A stretch of DNA of 64,000 nucleotides. Origin: Chloroflexota bacterium. Its GTDB lineage: Bacteria > Chloroflexota > Chloroflexia > Thermomicrobiales > JADLAZ01. Below the pieces are notes generated by a model. That model was not told where the DNA came from. It saw only the letters and a list, made by a program, of their open reading frames with translations, and ran no database searches. Positions 46,174-54,869 of this stretch are shown piece by piece (positions within the stretch are counted from its first letter, which is position 1; every line of letters starts with the position of its first letter). A program made the translations under genes and the position numbers. Where the stretch lies: contig JADLAZ010000109.1 of the NCBI GenBank assembly GCA_020849725.1, forward strand, positions 1 through 64,000, read 5' to 3'.

Positions 46174-47019
46174 ATGCCGCGGCTGTTGATCACCGGTGCG
46201 AGTGGCCTGCTCGGCCAGCACATCGCGCGGCTGGCGCTGGCGGCCGGCTGGGCGGTGGTCGGGACGTATCGCACGCGCCCGCTGACGCTGTCGATCGAGT
46301 GGCATGAACTGAACGTCGCCGACCGGGATACGGTGGCGCGGCTGGTGGATAGGGTTCATCCCAGCGCGATCGTGCACACGGCCTACATCCAGCGCGGCCC
46401 CACCCTGTGGGATGTGACCGCCGCCGGCGCGGCTCAAGTCGCTCTGGCAGCTGCACGCGTCGGCGCCAGGCTGGTCCATGTGTCGTCTGACATGGTTTTC
46501 GCCGGCACGAGCGCCCCGTACAGCGAAGCAGCACGGCCGGATCCCCTCGGCGCCTACGGCGCGGCCAAGGCCGCCGCGGAAACCGCTGTGGCGGCGATCC
46601 TGCCCGCGGCTGCCATCGTGCGGACGTCGCTTATCATCAGTCAAGAGCCGCTCGACCAGCACCAGGCGCTGGTGCTGAACACACTCGACGGCCGGCAGTC
46701 GGTCCGGTTCTTCACTGATGAGATTCGCTGCCCGGTCGTGGTTGACGACCTGGCGGCCGCGATCCTGGAGATTGCCGACCAACCCTTCGGCGGCCCACTC
46801 AATATCGCCGGCGACAGCGCCGTCAGTCGATTCGCGTTGGCGCGGATGGTGGCGCGGGCGCACGGCCGCGACGTCACGGCCGTGCCGGCTGGCTCGCTGG
46901 CTGAGAGCGGCCTGCACCGCCCGCCGGATTTGCGCCTTGACCTGACGCTGGCCCGCGCCCGTCTGATCACTCGTCTGCGTGGCGTCGATGAGTACCTCGG
47001 CCAGCGCGGCGGTCCGTAG
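46174..47019 (+). CDS. RmlD-type NAD(P)-dependent sugar reductase family protein
   Basis: A 281-residue extended short-chain dehydrogenase. It starts LLITGASGLLGQHIARLAL and has VVGTYRTRPL, VHPSAIVHTAYI, LVHVSSDMVFAGTSAPYSE (the SSDxVFxG motif of dTDP-4-dehydrorhamnose reductase), and the catalytic YGAAKAAAE. The end has PLNIAGDSAVSRFALARMV. Because it is alone and without other rhamnose genes, the substrate is not certain; a related S-adenosylmethionine synthetase regulatory-like subgroup is possible. Confidence 0.82.
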   Translation: MPRLLITGASGLLGQHIARLALAAGWAVVGTYRTRPLTLSIEWHELNVADRDTVARLVDRVHPSAIVHTAYIQRGPTLWDVTAAGAAQVALAAARVGARLVHVSSDMVFAGTSAPYSEAARPDPLGAYGAAKAAAETAVAAILPAAAIVRTSLIISQEPLDQHQALVLNTLDGRQSVRFFTDEIRCPVVVDDLAAAILEIADQPFGGPLNIAGDSAVSRFALARMVARAHGRDVTAVPAGSLAESGLHRPPDLRLDLTLARARLITRLRGVDEYLGQRGGP

Positions 47020-47170
47020 CGCCGCCCAGTGCGCCGAGACGCGCGACTGGTGACGAGCTACGTCGTCACCGAACCTTGCGACGGCCGCGCCGGGCCGCTA
47101 CCATCCCGGCGTGAGGCGCTGGCGCGGCGATGGGACGCCCAGGTCCACCCTCGCACAGGTGGGCGCCCGC

Positions 47171-47998
47171 ATGCAGCCGCTGGCAATTCTGTTTCTCCTG
47201 ATCTTCGCCGAGCTGGCCATTGGCGGGATGCTGCTCATCACCATCGCCGATTATGAGGGCATCGCCACCAAGGGCTTTCTGGGCGTGGCGGCGGTCACGT
47301 ACCTTGTCGTCGGCCTGGGCGCGTGGTGGGCACGCGGTCAGGCGGCGGCGCCAGCCGGCGTGCCTGGCTACCCGGTCGACAGCGCCTGGCTCAGTCTGGA
47401 GGCAGTCGGGCTGCTCGTGTTCCTGGTCGGTGTGACGCTGTACGCGCTGCTCTTATTCGGTACCGACCGGCGACTGCCGCGCATCGCGGCCACGGTCGCG
47501 GTCGGCGGTGGCCTTGTCAGCCTGCTGGCCAGCGGCATGGCCTACCGGGTCGCCCACCTCGGCGGCCTCAGCACGGTCGTGAGCGTTGTTACCGGCGCAG
47601 TCGTGCTTGGCGCGGCGATGAGTGGCATGATCCTTGGGCACTGGTATTTGGTGACGCCCGGGCTGTCGGCGCAGCCACTGCGGACGATGACGCTGGTGCT
47701 GATCGCGGCGTTGGTGGTGCAGGCGATAGCGATCGTGCTGTGGCTGCCCTGGTTGGGCGCGGACACCGGCGCACCGACCGCGGATGCGCTGATCGGCGGC
47801 ATCTACGCCATTCCCTTCTGGATGCGCATCCTTGTCGGCATCATCCTGCCGCTGATCATCGCCGCGATGACCTGGCACTGCTGCCGCATTCGCTCCCTAC
47901 AGTCGGCGACCGGCCTGCTGTACGTCGCCGTCGCGCTGGTGTTGGGCGGCGAAATCGCGGCCAAACTACTGCTCATCCTGGCTGCCGCGCCGGTCTAG
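47171..47998 (+). CDS. Polytopic membrane protein of unknown function
   Basis: A 275-residue protein with about eight membrane helices: it starts QPLAILFLLIFAELAIGGMLLITIADYEG and includes GMILGHWYLVTPGLSAQPL, the latter with a His and Trp at a helix end. It has the look of a heme or quinone membrane protein (ILGHWYLV pattern), but I do not recognise the family. The ATG at 47171 is chosen because the first helix follows it. It is 151 bases after the RmlD-like gene. Confidence 0.6.
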   Translation: MQPLAILFLLIFAELAIGGMLLITIADYEGIATKGFLGVAAVTYLVVGLGAWWARGQAAAPAGVPGYPVDSAWLSLEAVGLLVFLVGVTLYALLLFGTDRRLPRIAATVAVGGGLVSLLASGMAYRVAHLGGLSTVVSVVTGAVVLGAAMSGMILGHWYLVTPGLSAQPLRTMTLVLIAALVVQAIAIVLWLPWLGADTGAPTADALIGGIYAIPFWMRILVGIILPLIIAAMTWHCCRIRSLQSATGLLYVAVALVLGGEIAAKLLLILAAAPV

Positions 47999-48228
47999 CG
48001 CCGTCGCCCCGGCTCCGCCGGCCAGCCATGGCAGGATTAGGTCAGGCAGGCGCACCGAACGATTTGCCCCACATCATCGAGCATCTGTTCATGGTCGACA
48101 TGGCCCGCGCCACCGGCAGCACTGGCCACCTGCCGGCCACATACGCGTAGCAGCCCACGCCCCCTGAAGCAACGGTCACCGGTTGACGTTAATGAACCAG
48201 ATGCTGACTGTCACGTGGTCGCGCGGAG

Positions 48229-48257
48229 TTGACGCATCCCGTGACCCGAACTAGACT
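48229..48257 (+). promoter_or_regulatory. Promoter for the PPC-domain protein (TTGACG-17 bp-TAGACT)
   Basis: TTGACG (48229-48234), a 17-base spacer and TAGACT (48252-48257) give a start near 48264 and a 110-base leader. A second TTGACG is at 48183-48188 with no good -10. The rest of the 377-base gap from 47999 has only a 40-codon frame (48028-48150) without a ribosome-binding site. Confidence 0.5.
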
Positions 48258-48375
48258 CCGGTGGATGAGGCACGGATCGATGGTAGCTCTTGGATGCCAT
48301 CACGACCGGTGATGAGGTGATCACGCGGGCGACCCGGCCGGCTCGCCGACAGCAGAAGCGTAACAAGGGGCGTTC

Positions 48376-51174
48376 ATGAGAGCCAACCGCACTCGTCGCT
48401 GGAAACCGGTCCGGCTCGCCCATCTCGGCGCCGCGATGGTGACCGCCGCCTTGATGGTCCTCAGCATGTTGCCGGTTGGCAGTGTCGTCACCGCCGTCGC
48501 GCCGCCGACAGCCCCGCCCGTGGCGCAGGCGCTGGCCAGCACGCCACCGCGGCCGACGGAGGCGGTGGGCAGTGCGCCACCGGCTACGTCGACCAGGATG
48601 CCGACCCAGACCGCCACGGCAACCGTCACCCAGACCTTGACACCACAGCCCGGCAGCGGCGCGCGCCCCGGATCGGCCGCCACGCTGGTGGGTGGCGCCC
48701 AGCAGGGGAGCACGCCTACCCTGGCGCCCACCCGCACGGCGACCTTGGCGCCGGCCACCGCCACGCGCACGCCGACCTCGCCCCCGACGAGTTCACCGAC
48801 AGCCACGCCCACCCGCACGCCGACTGGCGTCGCCACCACACCGACGGTGGCCATCGCTCAGAGCCACACCGCCACGGTAACCAGCACCCCAACGATCTCA
48901 CCGACCAGCTCGCCGACGCCAACTGAAACGGCGACCTTTTCCCTCTCGAGCCTCAACCGATGCGACCCGCGCGATGACCCAACGCTTGGTCCCGACGAGT
49001 TTGAGCCGGACAATACCCGTGGCGAAGCGAGCTTGATCGACCTCGGCGTCAGCCAGACGCACAATCTCTGCTCGGCAACGAACAGCCCGGACGAAGACTG
49101 GGTCCAGTTCCCGGTGGAAACGGCAGGCGAGTACACCGTCACCACGTTCAATCTGTCCGAGCAGACCGACACGCTGCTCGAAGTGCAGGGTCCAGAAGGC
49201 TTCAACGCGCAGAACGACGATGGTGGCAGCACCCCACTCGGCTCGGAGGTCATCTTCACTCCGACCGCTAACGGCGTCGCCTTCGCGCGCGTGCGCCAGT
49301 CGAGCAAGCGCCCCTTCCTGCGCGAGAATCAGAGTGAGCCGCGCGACTACGACATCGTCGTCGTGCGGCGTCCCGCACGCACGCCGACGCCGACCGAGAC
49401 ACCCGCGCCCGCCACGCCCACGGCCACGGCCACCCCGTCACCGTGCCAGGACGAGTTCGAGTTCGACAACGACCCCGAGGAAGCGACGGCGCTGTTTGTG
49501 AACAACCCGCGCCGCCATGTGCTGTGTGGCGACGGCGATGTCGACTGGGTCCACTTTGACGCCGTCGCCGGCAAGCCGTACCGCATCTTCACCAGCGACC
49601 TGGCGCCCGGTGTCGATACGCTGATCGTGCTGTATGGCCCGGACTGGGCGGAGCTGCTGGAAATCAACGACGACTACCCGGGGCGCGGCCTCGCCTCGCA
49701 AATCAACTTGACCTCGTCCGTCACGACCCGCTACTACGCGAAGATTCAGGATTCGACCGGTCACGGTGACAAGGACTTCTCATACATCCTGCACCTTGAG
49801 TCCGACGGCCTGCCCAATGGTGGGCCATGTCCCGACCAGTTTGAGTACGACGGCACAACCGACACGGCGACGGAGATCCTGCTTGGCGCCAGCCAGGAGC
49901 ACAGCTTCTGCCCCGAGGGCGATGCCGATTTCCTCCGCTTCTTCGCGCTGGCCGGCAAGAGTTACACAGTGGCGACGAGCAATCTGACCGTGGGCACCGA
50001 TACGCTGCTGACGATCTTCTCGGACGCCTCGACCGACATCATCCTCGCCCAGGACGATGACAGTGGCGGCGGCCTGGCCTCGCGAGCCGACTTCATCGCC
50101 CCATTTGACGGCATTTACTACGCTCAACTCAAGAATGCTGGCGATATTGGCGGCCCTGGCCAACGCTACACTGTCACCTTCTCCTCCGGCGGCGCGGTTC
50201 CCGCGCAGGCGACGCCAACCCCAGGCGCGACCACGGGACCGGGGACGCCAACGCCCGTCGGCACGCGCATTACGCCGGCAGCGGTCGGTCCGCCCGGCGA
50301 TGCCGGCCTGCGCATCGCCGGCCTGGATTCAATGCCGGAGCCGGCTGTCCAGGTCGCAGCCTTGCCGATGGCGGCGCAGTTTGCCGACACCAGCTTCGCG
50401 GCGACCTGGGTGCGCGCCGACGAGCCGGTGCGGCAAGAACTCGTGGCGCGTAGCTGGACGTGGGGTCCCGGCCCAGGGCCGGCCCACTATGAGACCTATA
50501 AAGGTGCGCCCGGTGGTGAGCGCCTGGTCCAGTATTTCGACAAAGCGCGCATGGAGATCACGCATCCCGAGCACAACCCCGCCAACGCCTGGTACGTCAC
50601 CAACGGCCTGCTGGCCAAGGAGTTGATCAGCGGCCTGCTGCAACAGGGCGACAGCACGACCGAGCAACGGAAGCCTTCGCAGATGGCGATCGTCGGCGAC
50701 GGCGACGCGCGCGCCCCGTCGTACGCCGACTTCAGGACAATAGCGTCGCTAGACAATGACCGCCGAGTCCCCGAGCGACGCGGCAAGCTCGTAACCGAAT
50801 CGATCGACGGTGTTGGCAAGGTCCGAACCGAGGCGACCGTGGCCGCCCCGGTGACCAACTGGTACTACGTGCCGGAGACGGGCCACAACATCCCCGACGT
50901 GTTCTGGGGCTACATGACCCAGCGCGGCCAGGTCTACACCGGCGAGGCATTTGTCGACGGAACCGTGACTGACTGGGTGGCCGCCTTCGGCTTGCCGATC
51001 ACCGAAGCCTACTGGACGCGCGCGATCGTGGCCGGCGTGGACCGGAGTGTACTGGTCCAGGTGTTCGAGCGACGCGTGCTGTCGTTCACACCCGAGAATG
51101 CCGCTCGCTGGCAGGTCGAAATGGGCAATGCCGGCGAGCACTACTACCGCTGGCGGTACGGCGGCCGATTCTAA
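48376..51174 (+). CDS. Large secreted PPC-domain surface protein
   Basis: A 932-residue exported protein. A basic N-terminus and hydrophobic segment (about 18-45) form a signal peptide. Residues about 50-200 are a Thr/Pro/Ala-rich stalk. Three pre-peptidase C-terminal (PPC) domains follow (about 210-335, 365-480, 490-605), each with the FEPDNT/FEFDNDPEEA start and a DxDWVxF core (EDWVQFPV, VDWVHFDA, ADFLRFFA). A second Thr/Pro linker leads to the C-terminal region (about 660-932) with WVRADEPVRQELVARSWTWGP, GGERLVQYFDKARMEIT, WYVTNGLLAKELISGLLQQGD and ERRVLSFTPENAARWQVEMGNAG. I know this last part as a repeated theme in Chloroflexota exported proteins, without a known role. The stop TAA is part of the 106-bp repeat. 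Confidence 0.85.
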   Translation: MRANRTRRWKPVRLAHLGAAMVTAALMVLSMLPVGSVVTAVAPPTAPPVAQALASTPPRPTEAVGSAPPATSTRMPTQTATATVTQTLTPQPGSGARPGSAATLVGGAQQGSTPTLAPTRTATLAPATATRTPTSPPTSSPTATPTRTPTGVATTPTVAIAQSHTATVTSTPTISPTSSPTPTETATFSLSSLNRCDPRDDPTLGPDEFEPDNTRGEASLIDLGVSQTHNLCSATNSPDEDWVQFPVETAGEYTVTTFNLSEQTDTLLEVQGPEGFNAQNDDGGSTPLGSEVIFTPTANGVAFARVRQSSKRPFLRENQSEPRDYDIVVVRRPARTPTPTETPAPATPTATATPSPCQDEFEFDNDPEEATALFVNNPRRHVLCGDGDVDWVHFDAVAGKPYRIFTSDLAPGVDTLIVLYGPDWAELLEINDDYPGRGLASQINLTSSVTTRYYAKIQDSTGHGDKDFSYILHLESDGLPNGGPCPDQFEYDGTTDTATEILLGASQEHSFCPEGDADFLRFFALAGKSYTVATSNLTVGTDTLLTIFSDASTDIILAQDDDSGGGLASRADFIAPFDGIYYAQLKNAGDIGGPGQRYTVTFSSGGAVPAQATPTPGATTGPGTPTPVGTRITPAAVGPPGDAGLRIAGLDSMPEPAVQVAALPMAAQFADTSFAATWVRADEPVRQELVARSWTWGPGPGPAHYETYKGAPGGERLVQYFDKARMEITHPEHNPANAWYVTNGLLAKELISGLLQQGDSTTEQRKPSQMAIVGDGDARAPSYADFRTIASLDNDRRVPERRGKLVTESIDGVGKVRTEATVAAPVTNWYYVPETGHNIPDVFWGYMTQRGQVYTGEAFVDGTVTDWVAAFGLPITEAYWTRAIVAGVDRSVLVQVFERRVLSFTPENAARWQVEMGNAGEHYYRWRYGGRF

Positions 51175-51276
51175 GCCGAAGCCCAGACGGGATGCCCAGG
51201 CCACCGTAGGGGCGGTTCGCGAACCGCCCCTACGCTACGCAATACGAAGCACGCTATTCCCATGCGCGCTTCGATA
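51171..51276. repeat. 106-bp palindromic repeat element, copy 2
   Basis: It matches 27989-28094 at 100 of 106 positions. The central palindrome GTAGGGGCGGTTCG/CGAACCGCCCCTAC (51206-51233) is perfect here. Its first bases CTAA supply the stop codon of the PPC-domain gene. Confidence 0.85.
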
Positions 51277-51515
51277 CAGGCGCTCGCCCTGGCTGGTGAG
51301 CGCGGCGGCGCACGAACCGGGGTAGCGGCGAATGGATCCGCCGGCGCCTCGCCAGCGTAGAATCGGCATGATTCACGCGTCGCCATGGCTGTGCCATGCC
51401 CCAAACCCCTCTATCCACGTCAGCAGGTCGTACGCAGTCGTGGCAGCGACCGGCGTCGTGGTGCGCCTCCAGCGCTGGTGCGCTGGCCCGGGTCGTGTGG
51501 CGGTGCGGCCGGCTG

Positions 51516-51524
51516 TGCTATACT
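51516..51524 (+). promoter_or_regulatory. Extended -10 (TGCTATACT) for the VWA operon
   Basis: TGC plus TATACT in the 405-base gap between the repeat and the 51682 ATG, giving a leader of about 150 bases. The rest of the gap shows no gene. Confidence 0.5.
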
Positions 51525-51681
51525 GTCACCAATCCTGCCGGGGTCGTGCTGTTCGTGACGTCACCGCGCTGGCGTCGCGCCCCACCGGCAACCCTCCGTT
51601 TCCCTCCCTCCAGACCATTCCCCGCGCCTGGATGCTGGCTCACACCAGCACCCAGGTTCCCCCCTCACGGAAGAGCTGGAT

Positions 51682-53112
51682 ATGACCGTCGCCGCGTCAT
51701 CGTCGTCATTGCTCCAGCGCTGCGGCGCGATCCTGCTGTGCCTGGTGGCGGTGCTGGCGACGGCTCCCAGCGGGGTAGCTGCGGCCGAGTGGCGAGAAAA
51801 GACCACACGCTCGGCGGTCATCTTGCATCAGCCCGAGCATGCCAACACCGCCGAGCAACTCGCGGCCCTGGTCGACCCCGTCGCCGAGCAGATGGCCGCT
51901 CTGCACGACGTGGCCTTGCGATCACCCATTACCGTCCGCATCTATCCGACGGTCGAGGCCTACGCGCAGTCAAGCGTCCTGGCGCGCACGTCGTATGGTC
52001 AAATCGCTCAAGTGGGGCCAACGGGCGAGCTGGCCATCGCCGAGCCACGCATCCGCAATCTGTCACCTGAGCAGATGCGCAACTTATTGCGGCGCGGGGT
52101 GAGTCACGCCCTGGTGGAACAATCGACCCAGGGGCGGCTGCCGGTCGGTTTGCTCGAAGGGGTCGCGCAGTACAGTGAGCGACCTACCTCAGAGATCGAG
52201 GTGAGCGCGCGTGCCTTGGACCGCGCCCGCCGCGAGCGAGGGTTGTTGCCCTGGGCCGACCTGGGCAAGATCGATCGGTTCGCCGCCCAGTCAGAGACCG
52301 CCGCCGCGCAGAGCTATGCCATCGTGGCCTTTCTGCTCGATCGCTACGGGTTGGCGCCATGGCAGCGGTTCATGGCCGCCACACGCACCGCCCCGGATGT
52401 GGACGCTGCGCTGGCGCTGGGGTACGGCAAGCCGGTCGCCACGTTGGAGAGCGAGTGGGAGAGCTACCTGCCAGAGTTCTTCGGCGGTAGCTTCCGTATC
52501 AACTACTTCGCGCGCTACGACCTGGCGACAGCCCGCGAGTACCTGCTGGCCGGGCGCTATCAGGAGGCACGCGACGAGCTGGAGGCACTAGCGCGGTTCG
52601 TGGCCGGCGCCGGCCGTGCGACCAAAGAGGCGGAGCTGCGCGAGGTGGCGCGGCAGGTGGCCCAGGGCATGGAGGCCGAGGTCTTGCTTGGCCAGGGGCA
52701 GGCTCAATTAGCCAGCTACCAGTATGCCACCGCCCGCGAGACGTTCCTGGAGGCGCAGCAGCGATTCCAGGCGATCGGTGTCGGGTCTAAGATCGAGGAA
52801 GTCAATCAGGCGCTGGCGTCCGCCGATGCCGGCATTGCCGCCGTCAACCAGTTGGACGCTAGTCGCCGTCTCATCAGCGAGTTGAAGTACCCGGAGGCCC
52901 GTGGCGCGGCGATGAGCGCGATCCGGGCCTTCGCCGGCCTCGGCGATGAAGAGCATTACCGCCAGAGCTACCTCATCATCCAGGAGTTGGACGGCAACGT
53001 CACCCGCATCGCCTATCTGCTGGGAGTACTGGCGCTGGCGAGCATCGCCTGGGCTGGGTGGCGGTTGGTCTCGCAATCACGGCGCCCAGCGCTGCCAGGA
53101 GTCTTGCAATGA
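51682..53112 (+). CDS. Degenerate peptidase MA-like exported protein
   Basis: A 476-residue protein with a signal peptide (residues about 8-35) and a C-terminal membrane helix (about 446-463), so it stands outside the cell facing the envelope. Residues about 40-250 follow the peptidase MA-like (gluzincin) layout: ITVRIYPTVEAY, then a site region LRRGVSHALVEQ and LLEGVAQYSE. In active members the first part is HExxH; here Arg138-Gly139-Val-Ser-His142 has lost the first His and the catalytic Glu, while His142 and Glu159 remain. It is likely a non-catalytic binding protein. Residues 270-440 are helical repeats (TPR-like). The stop overlaps the next start (ATGA). Confidence 0.7.
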   Translation: MTVAASSSSLLQRCGAILLCLVAVLATAPSGVAAAEWREKTTRSAVILHQPEHANTAEQLAALVDPVAEQMAALHDVALRSPITVRIYPTVEAYAQSSVLARTSYGQIAQVGPTGELAIAEPRIRNLSPEQMRNLLRRGVSHALVEQSTQGRLPVGLLEGVAQYSERPTSEIEVSARALDRARRERGLLPWADLGKIDRFAAQSETAAAQSYAIVAFLLDRYGLAPWQRFMAATRTAPDVDAALALGYGKPVATLESEWESYLPEFFGGSFRINYFARYDLATAREYLLAGRYQEARDELEALARFVAGAGRATKEAELREVARQVAQGMEAEVLLGQGQAQLASYQYATARETFLEAQQRFQAIGVGSKIEEVNQALASADAGIAAVNQLDASRRLISELKYPEARGAAMSAIRAFAGLGDEEHYRQSYLIIQELDGNVTRIAYLLGVLALASIAWAGWRLVSQSRRPALPGVLQ

Positions 53113-54869
53113 TTGACACTGCTCGGCTGTGGCGCGACTCGCCGCTGGTGGCCGCCTCTCGTCGGTTCCGGCGGGCATCGCAACGCCTGATCCCAGCCAC
53201 CACGATTGGCCAGCTCATCGGCCGGTTGTGGTGGCCAATCGAGGCTGGCAATGAGCTGGGGGCACTGGCGGCGCAGGACACCGGGCGCCCCTATCCGAGC
53301 TATGTGCCCGACCGAGCGGCGAACGACCTGGCTATCGCGCTGCGTGCGGTCCAGCGCCGTGTCACCATCCAGCGCGCACTGATCGTAGCCGGGCGCACCG
53401 TCTGGCTGGCGCTGCTGGTGACGTTGGTGCTGCTCGCACTCCGCTTTCTGACGCCCGTGCCGGACCTAATCATCCTGGCGGGCATCGGCGTGGTCGCGCT
53501 GCTGGGCTATTTCTATTATCGCTCCCATCCCGTGACCGTATGGACCGCCGCCCGCCTGCTCGACCGGCACGCACGCCTGGACGAGCAACTAACGACGGCG
53601 CTCGAGCTGGCGATCACGCCGGCGCCGGTTCGCCTGGCCGCGCGCCAGGTGGTCGGCGCCCAGGCGACGATGAAGCGCCTCCAGGCCGAGCGGCGCTTCC
53701 GGCCTCGTGTGCCATGGACAGAACTGCAAATGGCCGTGTCGCTGGGCGTGATCGTGGCCGGGCTGGCGCTCGTCGCCGGGCCGACCGAGCGACTGGCGCC
53801 GCCGCGCAGTCTGGTCGACCCAACCACGCTCAACCCGGAGCTGATGTCGGAGCTGGACCTGTCTGACCCGGCTATGCAGGCGCTGCTGAACACGGACGCG
53901 GGCGCCTACTCCGAGGATTACCAGTACCTTCAGACGACCGGCGTCGACCCGAACGCCGAGTTGACCGGCGTCGACAGTGAAGCCCTGCGCCAGGCCGCGG
54001 AGCTGTCAAACCGCAGCGCCAAGGAGCTGGAAGCGCTGGCCGAAGCGCTCAAGGATGCGTCTCTGACAGCCCAGGCGGCCCAGGATCTCCGAGCCGGCAA
54101 CTATCAGAGCGCTGCCCAGCAGATCACGGACCTGGCCAAATCGCTGGAGAACCTGTCGCCACAGGCGCGCGCCGACCTCGCCGCCCGCCTGCAGCAGGCC
54201 GCACAGAACGTGCAGCCAATGGACCCGGAACTGGCGCGCCGTCTGGAGCAGGCAGCCAAGGCGCTGGCCTCGCGGTCGGACCGGGCCGCTGCCCAGGGAC
54301 TGGAAGATCTGAGCAAGGCCATCAGCGACACCGGTAAGAACGTCCTCTCGCAGCAGCAACTGGCCGAGGCGCTCGAGCGAATGGGCCAGGCCGGCGCGGC
54401 CCAGAACGACGACGGCCCCCCGCGCGACGGCGCGGGCGAGTCGGGCGCTCCCGGCGAGCAAGGCATGCTCGGCGAAGGCGAGGCCGGCGAGTTCGGGTTC
54501 GGTTTGGCCGAGAGCACGCTGGCCATCCCGGTCGCGGCGGGTCAAGGCATGCAGGATGACGGTAGCGGTGGCACCGGCGCCGGCCAGGGTCAGGGATCGG
54601 CGGCCGAGCAGTATCAGGCGCGCCTCAGCCCCGATCAACAGCGCATCGTGGCCCCCGTGGAACAAGCGCCTGGGCCGACCGCGCCGCGTCTCGGCAATGT
54701 GCCGCCTGGCTCGCCCGAGTCGATCACCGCCGGCCCTGGCACGACTGGCCCCGGCAACGTCGCCCAGGGTGGTCTGCCCATCACGACCGGGCTGGATGCG
54801 AACAGGGTGCCGCGCGGCCAGCGCTCCGTTGTCGAGGGGTACTTCAAGAACCAGAAGGAAGTCAAGTGA
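53109..54869 (+). CDS. Membrane protein with long coiled-coil region, VWA operon
   Basis: A 586-residue protein. Two membrane helices lie at about 95-140 (TVWLALLVTLVLLALRFL and LIILAGIGVVALLGYFYY), a further one at about 205-225. Residues about 270-440 are Ala/Leu/Gln-rich heptad-like helices (NRSAKELEALAEAL, ITDLAKSLENLS, LAARLQQAAQNV). The last 150 residues are Gly/Pro/Gln-rich and disordered. It recalls DUF4175-type proteins that sit beside VWA genes, but I do not assign it. It starts within the stop of the pseudo-peptidase gene and its stop overlaps the DUF58 gene start (GTGA). Confidence 0.65.
   Translation: MIDTARLWRDSPLVAASRRFRRASQRLIPATTIGQLIGRLWWPIEAGNELGALAAQDTGRPYPSYVPDRAANDLAIALRAVQRRVTIQRALIVAGRTVWLALLVTLVLLALRFLTPVPDLIILAGIGVVALLGYFYYRSHPVTVWTAARLLDRHARLDEQLTTALELAITPAPVRLAARQVVGAQATMKRLQAERRFRPRVPWTELQMAVSLGVIVAGLALVAGPTERLAPPRSLVDPTTLNPELMSELDLSDPAMQALLNTDAGAYSEDYQYLQTTGVDPNAELTGVDSEALRQAAELSNRSAKELEALAEALKDASLTAQAAQDLRAGNYQSAAQQITDLAKSLENLSPQARADLAARLQQAAQNVQPMDPELARRLEQAAKALASRSDRAAAQGLEDLSKAISDTGKNVLSQQQLAEALERMGQAGAAQNDDGPPRDGAGESGAPGEQGMLGEGEAGEFGFGLAESTLAIPVAAGQGMQDDGSGGTGAGQGQGSAAEQYQARLSPDQQRIVAPVEQAPGPTAPRLGNVPPGSPESITAGPGTTGPGNVAQGGLPITTGLDANRVPRGQRSVVEGYFKNQKEVK

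Noticed and set aside
48028..48150. A 40-codon frame (begins MAGLGQAGAPNDLPHIIEHL) in the gap before the PPC-domain gene
   Set aside because: No ribosome-binding site, untypical third-base use and no known family; it may be a gene remnant, but the support is too thin.
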